Origin: Candidatus Aminicenantota bacterium
GTDB lineage: Bacteria; Acidobacteriota; Aminicenantia; Aminicenantales; Aminicenantaceae
Length of the DNA: 5,094 bases
NCBI GenBank assembly: GCA_023135995.1
Contig: JAGLRY010000063.1
Location: forward strand, 1-5,094
Direction: 5' to 3'
Position 1 is the stretch's first letter. Each line of letters opens with the position of its first letter. The notes under the pieces are model-generated. The model saw only the letters and a program-made list of their open reading frames with translations. It was not told the DNA's origin and did not search any database. Shown here piece by piece: positions 1-5,094 of the stretch. The position numbers and the translations under genes are program-made.

Positions 1-2271
1 AGCCAGTTTGTCACCGGCATCGTCAACCTCGCTCCTGGAGTCGACGGGAACGTGGCCTACGGCGCCTCGAGTTCATCAATCGCATACCAGGTCGATGGTG
101 TGGATGTGTCAGACCCGGAAGGGGGGACAGCCTGGGTTTTCCTGGACTATAACATCATCGAGGAAGCGAAAATTATGGGGATAGGGGCGAACGCAGAATA
201 CGGGGCATTCACAGGAATCGTTTTCAACACCATCACAAAATCCGGCGGGAATGAATTTTCCGGCCATGCGGAAATTATCTTCCAGGACACAAAAAAGAAT
301 AATTTCTGGACAACAGATAACAATCAGGCTTATATCGACGAAAATCCGAGTTTGACATCACCCCTTCAAGGGCTGTGGGATTCCAGTGTCCACTTGGGTG
401 GTCCGATCAAAAAAGATCAACACTGGTTTTTCCTTGGGCTACAGTACTATCGGTCAAAAGCGAGACCGACCGGCCTTGAGGCACCTCACTTCAGAGATTA
501 CAAACAGCCGAGATTCTTTCTGAAACTCACATCACAGATAAGCTCCAAGCTTAACCTAACCGGATGGTTTGAGCTCGACCAGTACAACGGGATAAACAGA
601 GCGACTGGTGTGACAAGCCCCACTCCTGAAACGGGAGTGAAGCAGACATCACCGGAATGGGTCGTTAACCTGGATTTAACAGCCATATTGAATCCCACAA
701 CTTTTCTCAACTTTAAGGCGGCCTATTTCTGGGGTTACTACTATCTCGACCCGCAGGGAGAGGGAACACCCGTATGGAGTGCTGAAGATAACAGGTGGTA
801 TAACAACAGCAGCTACTTCTACAAGGCGGACAGAACACGTTTCCAGGCCAACGCCTCTATCTCCAACTATGCCGAAGATTTTATTGCCGGCGACCACGAT
901 TTTAAATTCGGGACCGAGTTTGAAAGAGGATGGTCGCGAAGCCAATTTGGATACCCGGGTTTTGAAGAGGGCATCGGGAATGGTGTCTATATTTACGACT
1001 GGTTCGGCTATCTCTATGCCTATCAGTACGAGGGCTACGACACAAACACCAGTTACATCCGGAACGAGTGGTTCCTTCAGGATTCCTGGTCGATCAGTGA
1101 TAAGATAACCCTTAACCTGGGCCTTCGCCAGAGCTTTGTGAGAGGATATGTCAAGGGCAAATCTGGAGCTCAGTACTCGGCAAATCGCCTTGCTCCCCGG
1201 GTTGGCTTTGCCTGGGACATCTTCGGTGACCACACGACTGTTCTCAAAGCCCACTGGGGACAATTCACAGAAGCCATGTTCACCGGGTTTTTAGACCGCC
1301 TGAATCCCATCGAAGCTTTCAGTGATTTTAACGCATACTACTGGGATGACGAATGGATCCAGTGGGCCAGCTGGCCGTATGAGCAAACACTCCTTGCAGA
1401 TTCATATAGTCACCCCTACATGGAACAATGGACTATCGGGATCGAACGAGAGCTCTTCAAAGACGCATCGATCGGCATCTCTTACATCAACCGAGATTGG
1501 AAGAATATCCTCAACACCTATGACATCCTCACACAGTATGAAGAGGTTACAGTATTGGATCCTTACAATGGGAATCCCTACACGGTCTACAACCAGACTA
1601 ATGTTGGGGAACGCCAGCGTGTTATCGCCAATATTAAAAAGGGCGATCCCTGGGTTCTGGATGATGCCTACAGGCATTACTGGGGTATCGAGGTCCTCTT
1701 CACCAAGAGATTCTCCCACAGGTGGCAGCTCATCGCTTCGTATGTTTGGTCTGAATGTACGGGAACCATGGGCACCGGTTGGGGTGATGATTTCGGCTAC
1801 GGCGGAAGTACACACAATCCGAATTTTTGGATAAACAGAGCAGGTAACGTTTATAATGACCCCACACACTTTGTTAAGTTACAGGGTTCTTACATCTTGC
1901 CTTTAGACATCCACTTCAATGCATATTTCAGGTACAGTACAGGACGCACGTACACAAGACGAGCCCGCTTCAGGCTTGATCAGGGAAGAGAGACGATCTA
2001 TACAGAAGCAATGGGATCTCGGAGATATCCTACACGCACGAATCTCGACCTTCGTCTGGAGAAAACGTTCACAATTGCAGAGAAGTACCGAATTGGTCTC
2101 ATGGTCGACATCTTTAACGTGTTCAATGCAAATACTATCACTTCCTGGGGAAGTAGGACGGAGTATGACTGGTATGAGGATCTTTCCGATTACGCAGCAT
2201 CCGATGGGCACCAAGTTTACGGACTTGTAAATCCGAGAGCCATCCGGCTCGGTGTTCGGTTCTTCTTCTAA
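1..2271 (+). CDS. TonB-dependent outer-membrane receptor, Oar-like, 5'-truncated
   Basis: The reading frame is open from base 1, so the true start lies upstream; the GTG at 52 is internal and has no ribosome-binding site. The visible 756 residues contain the second half of a plug domain (about residues 1-87), with VDGVDVSDP near 31-39, AEYGAFTGIVFN near 65-76 and TKSGGN at 79-84. A long aromatic-rich beta-barrel follows to the end. The last residues (RLGVRFFF) form an aromatic C-terminal beta-signal of the kind used by the Bam machinery. Families with this plug wording are Oar-like receptors that usually carry a signal peptide and a carboxypeptidase-regulatory-like domain before the plug. If so, roughly 200-300 residues are missing here. 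The expected role is energised uptake or binding of a large ligand at the outer membrane; the substrate cannot be read from the sequence. No SusD-like partner is visible downstream, and a strong terminator follows, so this is the last gene of its transcript. Confidence 0.9.
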   Translation, partial: SQFVTGIVNLAPGVDGNVAYGASSSSIAYQVDGVDVSDPEGGTAWVFLDYNIIEEAKIMGIGANAEYGAFTGIVFNTITKSGGNEFSGHAEIIFQDTKKNNFWTTDNNQAYIDENPSLTSPLQGLWDSSVHLGGPIKKDQHWFFLGLQYYRSKARPTGLEAPHFRDYKQPRFFLKLTSQISSKLNLTGWFELDQYNGINRATGVTSPTPETGVKQTSPEWVVNLDLTAILNPTTFLNFKAAYFWGYYYLDPQGEGTPVWSAEDNRWYNNSSYFYKADRTRFQANASISNYAEDFIAGDHDFKFGTEFERGWSRSQFGYPGFEEGIGNGVYIYDWFGYLYAYQYEGYDTNTSYIRNEWFLQDSWSISDKITLNLGLRQSFVRGYVKGKSGAQYSANRLAPRVGFAWDIFGDHTTVLKAHWGQFTEAMFTGFLDRLNPIEAFSDFNAYYWDDEWIQWASWPYEQTLLADSYSHPYMEQWTIGIERELFKDASIGISYINRDWKNILNTYDILTQYEEVTVLDPYNGNPYTVYNQTNVGERQRVIANIKKGDPWVLDDAYRHYWGIEVLFTKRFSHRWQLIASYVWSECTGTMGTGWGDDFGYGGSTHNPNFWINRAGNVYNDPTHFVKLQGSYILPLDIHFNAYFRYSTGRTYTRRARFRLDQGRETIYTEAMGSRRYPTRTNLDLRLEKTFTIAEKYRIGLMVDIFNVFNANTITSWGSRTEYDWYEDLSDYAASDGHQVYGLVNPRAIRLGVRFFF

Positions 2272-2294
2272 GTTCTTACAGAAGCTGAAATCCG

Positions 2295-2329
2295 AAAGGA
2301 GACCGCGACCCGCGGTCTCCTTTTTTTTT
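2295..2329 (+). terminator. Intrinsic (rho-independent) terminator of the receptor gene
   Basis: A perfect 10-bp GC-rich stem, GGAGACCGCG (2298-2307) with CGCGGTCTCC (2311-2320), closes a 3-base ACC loop. Nine T residues follow directly (2321-2329). AAA at 2295-2297 can extend the stem by pairing with the first three T residues. It lies 23 bases after the TAA of the receptor gene and before the promoter of the next gene. Confidence 0.95.
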
Positions 2330-2333
2330 GCTC

Positions 2334-2362
2334 TTCACGGTTTTATCCTGTTGTGCTAAAAT
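2334..2362 (+). promoter_or_regulatory. Extended -10 promoter for the sulfatase-fold/TPR gene
   Basis: TTCACG (2334-2339, 4 of 6 matches to the sigma-70 -35 consensus) is separated by exactly 17 bases from TAAAAT (2357-2362, 5 of 6 matches to -10). The -10 is preceded by TGC (2354-2356), giving an extended -10 motif. Transcription would start about 6-8 bases downstream, at 2368-2370, which coincides with the GTG start codon at 2369. The promoter begins 4 bases after the T-tract of the preceding terminator. Promoter calls from sequence alone are uncertain, but spacing, extended -10 and position all agree. Confidence 0.6.
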
Positions 2363-2368
2363 TCGTTT

Positions 2369-4756
2369 GTGAAGAAAGCCAGGAAAAAAGAGAAAAACAC
2401 AAAGAAAGCGAAAATAAAGAAGAAGTCCCCTATTAAAATCATTCTTCCTGTTTTCCTCATTTTGCTGGTGATTGCGGTATTGGCCTATGTGTTTGTCCTC
2501 CCCAAAAAGCCCTCCTTCTCTCGCCTCAAGAAAAACAAGCCGTTTAATTACATCCTGATCACGGTGGACACACTTCGGGCGGACCGCATCCACTGTTACG
2601 GGTTTCCTTATGTCGAAACCCCCACGATGGATCTTTTCGCCTCCAAAGGAGTTTTGTTTGAAAAATGTATTGCCCAGACACCCCTTACTCTACCTTCCCA
2701 TACGTCGATTTTGACAGGGACACTGCCTCTTTTTCACGGAGTGCGGGACAACGGAGGATATCTTGTACCGCGGGAGCTCCAAACCCTGGCTGAAGTCTTC
2801 AAGGAAAAGAATTATCAGACCTCCGCCTTTGTCGCTTCCTATGTCCTGGATTCCAAGTGGGGGCTGAACCAGGGTTTCGACTATTACTTCGATAAGTTCG
2901 ACTTGAGCAAATACAAGACCATTTCTCTCGGAAATGTCCAAAGAAGAGGAGATGAAGTCATTGATGAGGCCCTGAAATGGCTCGATTTGCACAAGGAGGA
3001 GCAATTTTTCTCATGGATTCATCTCTACGACCCGCATACGCCCTATGAGCCACCCTCACCCTTCAGTGAAAAATACCCCAACAGGCCATACCTGGGGGAA
3101 ATTGCCTATACGGATTCTCTGTTGGGAAGACTCTGGGGTTATCTGGAACAGAATAACCTCACAGATAACACTATCCTTGTTTTTGCCTCAGACCATGGAG
3201 AAAGCCTGGGTGAACACGAAGAGAGCACCCATGGATTTTTTATCTACCAGGAAGGCATTCATGTCCCTCTGATATTTGTCACGCCTTTCAAAGGCTTGCA
3301 AGGCATTCGACGAAGCGATGTGGTCTCTCTTGTGGATATCATGCCCACGATTTTAGAAATGGATGGAGAGGTCATTCCTCATCAGATCCAGGGGAGAAGC
3401 CTTCTGCCCTTGTTTTTTGATGAAGATGGGAACGGCGATAGTTTTTCCTATGCGGAGACTTATTATCCCCGACTTCATTACGGATGGAGTGATCTGAAAA
3501 GTATCCAGGAAGGTCGTTTTAAGCTGATTATTGCGCCGGAATTAGAGCTGTACGATTTGATCGACGACCCGGATGAAAAAACCAACCTTGTCTCCACACA
3601 TCCGGAAGATACGCGAAGACTCATGCGGACGGCCGAACAATTTATAGAAGAATCGAGTCAAGGAGCTTTTGATATCGACTATCACCATATCGATGAAGAG
3701 ACGCGTCAGAAGCTGGCAGCGCTCGGATATATCGGAACGTTTTCTGATCAATCCTCGCTTGAAGGAAGGGTTCTAGGCAATCCCAAGGAAAAGATCGTGA
3801 TCTTCAACCGGCTTTCTCGAACCAAAGAACTGATGTTGGAGGAAAAGTATGAGGAGGCAGTGGCACTGATCAATCAGATCATCGAGGAAGACCCAGATGT
3901 CATCGATGCGTACTTCACTCTCGGAAATCTCTATTTTAAAAAACGTGAGTTCGATAAGGCTCTGGATAGTTTTTTGCAAGTACTCGATAAACGGCCTGGA
4001 GACGCCTTCACCATTATCAACATCTCCAACTCCTACATGGGGATGGGGGACCTTGATGAAGCGGATAAATTTGTGGCAAGTGTCATTGATTCGATCCCTC
4101 CTGATTCCCAGTTGTATTACGTATTTGCAAACATCAAGAACCTCAAGGAAGAATACGAAGAGGCCATAAATTACTACAAGGAATGTATAAAGCTCAATCC
4201 CTCCTCTGCTTCTGCTTACAGCGCCCTCGGAGGCGTCTATGTGTTACAGAAGCGCTTTGATGATGCAGAACAGTATCTCCAAAAAGCCAATGGAATAAAC
4301 CCGGAGATGAGAAATCTGCATTACAATATGGCGTTGCTCCATGAGGAGAAGGGAGAAATGACCAAGGCTGCAGATGAGTATAAGCAGGAGCTAGAAAACG
4401 TCCCACATAGCTTCAAGGCTTGTTTTAATCTTTCCCGTGTGTACCGGATGATGGGAGATGTCCACGAAGAAGAGAAGTACCTGAATAAAACGATCGAGCA
4501 CAACCCTAATTTTCCAATGAGTTATTTCTACCTGGCGCGGATTTACGTAAATCGTGGGGAGAGGTATGAGGAGGCCGTTTCACTCGTGGAAAAAGGGATG
4601 GAATTGAAACCGGCGGATAAGGACCTCCCGTTGGGCTATTTTCTCCTTGCAGACCTCTACAACAGGCTCGGACAGAATGCCAAATCAGAAGAATATGCCA
4701 GTAAAGGCAGGGCGCTCGTCCAGGATAATTCCAAAAGCAACAATCCCCCAAAATAA
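2369..4756 (+). CDS. Membrane-anchored sulfatase-family (alkaline phosphatase superfamily) hydrolase with C-terminal TPR array
   Basis: The 795-residue protein has a Lys-rich cytoplasmic N-terminus (1-23), one membrane helix (about 24-44) and a sulfatase-like domain (about 59-410). The catalytic domain should therefore face the periplasm. Likely metal and active-site residues are D67 (VDTLRAD), T107 in TLPSHTSILTG (107-117), H218 and H223 (HLYDPH), D249, D275-H276 (SDHGE) and H288. The domain closes with the usual LYDLIDDPDEKTNL segment (394-407) and RQKLAALGYIG (446-456). About eight or nine TPR units fill 482-784, for example AYFTLGNLYFKKREFDKAL at 514-532. The canonical Cys/Ser-x-Pro-Ser-Arg sulfatase signature is replaced by T-L-P-S-H, so the formylglycine residue is absent. 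Thr is the nucleophile in other branches of this superfamily (NPP phosphodiesterases, LtaS), so a phosphatase, phosphodiesterase or phosphotransferase role is at least as likely as sulfatase. An in-frame TAA at 2357 makes GTG 2369 the only start that keeps the membrane helix. No Shine-Dalgarno sequence is visible. Confidence 0.9.
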   Translation: MKKARKKEKNTKKAKIKKKSPIKIILPVFLILLVIAVLAYVFVLPKKPSFSRLKKNKPFNYILITVDTLRADRIHCYGFPYVETPTMDLFASKGVLFEKCIAQTPLTLPSHTSILTGTLPLFHGVRDNGGYLVPRELQTLAEVFKEKNYQTSAFVASYVLDSKWGLNQGFDYYFDKFDLSKYKTISLGNVQRRGDEVIDEALKWLDLHKEEQFFSWIHLYDPHTPYEPPSPFSEKYPNRPYLGEIAYTDSLLGRLWGYLEQNNLTDNTILVFASDHGESLGEHEESTHGFFIYQEGIHVPLIFVTPFKGLQGIRRSDVVSLVDIMPTILEMDGEVIPHQIQGRSLLPLFFDEDGNGDSFSYAETYYPRLHYGWSDLKSIQEGRFKLIIAPELELYDLIDDPDEKTNLVSTHPEDTRRLMRTAEQFIEESSQGAFDIDYHHIDEETRQKLAALGYIGTFSDQSSLEGRVLGNPKEKIVIFNRLSRTKELMLEEKYEEAVALINQIIEEDPDVIDAYFTLGNLYFKKREFDKALDSFLQVLDKRPGDAFTIINISNSYMGMGDLDEADKFVASVIDSIPPDSQLYYVFANIKNLKEEYEEAINYYKECIKLNPSSASAYSALGGVYVLQKRFDDAEQYLQKANGINPEMRNLHYNMALLHEEKGEMTKAADEYKQELENVPHSFKACFNLSRVYRMMGDVHEEEKYLNKTIEHNPNFPMSYFYLARIYVNRGERYEEAVSLVEKGMELKPADKDLPLGYFLLADLYNRLGQNAKSEEYASKGRALVQDNSKSNNPPK

Positions 4757-4780
4757 TACTCCCCTACACTAAACGGTTTT

Positions 4781-4796
4781 GGGAATGCAAATTCCC
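4781..4796 (+). other. Small hairpin with GCAA (GNRA) tetraloop
   Basis: GGGAAT (4781-4786) and ATTCCC (4791-4796) form a perfect 6-bp stem around a GCAA loop, 24 bases after the stop of the TPR hydrolase gene. A T-G wobble could add one pair. No T-tract follows (the next bases are GTCTTGG), so it is a weak candidate for an intrinsic terminator. It might instead stabilise the 3' end of the transcript. Such short stems also arise by chance. Confidence 0.35.
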
Positions 4797-4809
4797 GTCT
4801 TGGATTGAA

Positions 4810-4884
4810 ATGGGCCGGCAAAATCCTGAGCTATATTCCCTTTTAAGCTCGCTCCAGGGTGTTCCCGAAGAGACCAAAAAATAA
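4810..4884 (+). CDS. Doubtful small ORF, 24 codons, unknown
   Basis: ATG at 4810 opens a 24-residue frame ending in TAA at 4882-4884. It starts MGRQNPELYSLL and ends GVPEETKK, and is hydrophilic with a possible short amphipathic helix. The same frame stays open upstream to 4729, overlapping the end of the TPR hydrolase gene in another frame (51 codons in all), but without another ATG, GTG or TTG start. The only ribosome-binding hint is TGGA about 5 bases before the ATG. It could be a micro-protein, the eroded tail of a lost gene, or chance. I do not recognise it. Confidence 0.2.
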   Translation: MGRQNPELYSLLSSLQGVPEETKK

Positions 4885-4887
4885 GAG

Positions 4888-4916
4888 TTGCGCTGCCATA
4901 AATTATTTTTTATACT
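4888..4916 (+). promoter_or_regulatory. Candidate promoter for the rubrerythrin-like gene
   Basis: TTGCGC (4888-4893, 3 of 6 matches to -35) is spaced 17 bases from TATACT (4911-4916, 5 of 6 matches to -10). The spacer is A/T-rich. The predicted start near 4923 would give a leader of about 65 bases before the ATG at 4988. The -35 is weak, so an activator or alternative sigma factor is possible. Confidence 0.45.
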
Positions 4917-4922
4917 TGGCAG
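4893..4922 (+). promoter_or_regulatory. Inverted repeat over the promoter spacer, possible operator
   Basis: CTGCCA (4893-4898) and TGGCAG (4917-4922) are perfect inverted copies 18 bases apart. An inner ATAAA (4898-4902) is also matched by TTTAT (4909-4913), slightly off-centre. The arms flank the candidate -10 and abut the candidate -35, which is where a dimeric repressor would block polymerase. It does not match a Fur or PerR box that I can recognise, so the regulator is unknown and the repeat may be fortuitous. Confidence 0.3.
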
Positions 4923-4973
4923 TTCGTGTGAGGCTAAGACACAGGTTTAAGATGTGTATCACCGATAAACTAT

Positions 4974-4980
4974 AGAGGAG
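4974..4980 (+). promoter_or_regulatory. Ribosome-binding site of the rubrerythrin-like gene
   Basis: AGAGGAG, a strong Shine-Dalgarno match, lies 7 bases before the ATG at 4988 and fixes that start. It shows that this genome does use Shine-Dalgarno initiation, in contrast to the hydrolase gene upstream. Confidence 0.85.
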
Positions 4981-4987
4981 AAAATCC

Positions 4988-5094
4988 ATGAAACAAATCA
5001 GCGAGCAAGTTGAAAATGCCATCACAGACGCCATCAAACTGGAGATAAACGGACGGAAATTTTTCGATCATGCAGCGGATATCACCACACACGA
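4988..5094 (+). CDS. Rubrerythrin/ferritin-like family protein, 3'-truncated
   Basis: Only the first 35 residues plus two bases of the next codon are present. The start is set by the strong AGAGGAG site. The sequence is a predicted helix with the pattern A-I-K-L-E-I-N-G-R-K-F-F (15-26) followed by DHAADITTH (27-35). This A-x-x-x-E-x-x-G-x-x-F-F/Y arrangement is typical of the first helix of short rubrerythrin-like diiron proteins, with E19 as the expected first iron ligand. The next codon begins GA, so it encodes Asp or Glu. Family members act in the cytoplasm of anaerobes in peroxide reduction or iron handling. It is a separate unit from the hydrolase gene, which ends 231 bases upstream. The rest of the four-helix bundle, and any rubredoxin domain, lies outside the window, so the subfamily cannot be set. 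Confidence 0.65.
   Translation, partial: MKQISEQVENAITDAIKLEINGRKFFDHAADITTH

Noticed and set aside
52..54. GTG at 52 as the start of the receptor gene.
   Set aside because: The frame is open to base 1 with plug-domain sequence (IVNLAPGVDG) before it, so the gene is cut by the window edge rather than starting here.
676..1263. A 195-codon open frame on the minus strand inside the receptor gene, plus other shorter antisense frames.
   Set aside because: It lies wholly opposite the clearly coding TonB receptor frame, has no recognisable domain or ribosome-binding site, and its Val/Ile-rich composition is what an antisense shadow of this gene would give.
1..4756. A polysaccharide or sulfated-glycan utilisation locus (TonB receptor plus 'sulfatase').
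   Set aside because: There is no SusD, glycosidase or sensor gene. A terminator and a new promoter separate the two genes, and the hydrolase lacks the formylglycine signature, so adjacency alone does not support it.
4801..4810. TGGATTGAAA, which resembles the end of some CRISPR repeats.
   Set aside because: It occurs once, with no repeated unit or regular spacing around it.
4781..4840. Minus-strand tRNA-like beginning (GGGAATATAGCTCAGG) with an ATTCCC that could serve as the 3' acceptor arm.
   Set aside because: The D-stem partner, anticodon arm and GGTTCGAATCC-type T-loop are all missing and the span is only 60 bases.
4843..4899. Minus-strand 18-codon ORF starting ATGGCAGCG in the gap.
   Set aside because: It is very short, has no ribosome-binding site, and overlaps the plus-strand promoter candidate; it is best explained by chance.

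Overview
The window holds three plus-strand protein genes, two of them cut by the window edges. They are a 5'-truncated TonB-dependent receptor (1-2271), a complete membrane-anchored sulfatase-fold hydrolase fused to a long TPR array (2369-4756), and the first 35 codons of a rubrerythrin/ferritin-like protein (4988-5094). I saw no tRNA, rRNA, CRISPR array or mobile element.

Organism: the receptor ends in an aromatic outer-membrane beta-signal, so the host is a Gram-negative (diderm) bacterium. Base composition is moderate. The receptor has the Oar-like plug wording 'DGVDVSDP ... AEYGAFTGIVFNTITKSGGN', and the hydrolase is a 'sulfatase' with the motif TLPSHTSILTG followed by TPRs. A rubrerythrin-type gene suggests an anaerobe or microaerobe. 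This combination is what I associate with Candidatus Aminicenantes or other Acidobacteriota-like or deltaproteobacterial lineages. The taxon is an inference from style, not proven by the sequence.

Layout: the receptor gene is closed by a textbook intrinsic terminator (2295-2329). Within the next 40 bases there is a good extended -10 promoter (2334-2362) whose predicted start point falls on or next to the GTG start codon of the hydrolase. That start has no Shine-Dalgarno sequence, so its mRNA is probably leaderless or nearly so. The hydrolase gene is followed by a 231-base gap (4757-4987) holding a small hairpin, a doubtful 24-codon ORF, a candidate promoter with an inverted repeat over its -35/-10 spacer, and a strong ribosome-binding site for the third gene.

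How the genes relate: they are co-oriented, but terminator and promoter signals separate the first two, so they look like three transcription units rather than an operon. The receptor would act in the outer membrane and the hydrolase on the periplasmic face of the inner membrane. The ferritin-like protein would act in the cytoplasm in peroxide or iron handling. I see no direct evidence for a shared pathway. The most notable points are the Thr in place of the formylglycine Cys/Ser in the 'sulfatase', which argues against ordinary sulfatase activity, and the compact terminator/promoter/leaderless-start junction.
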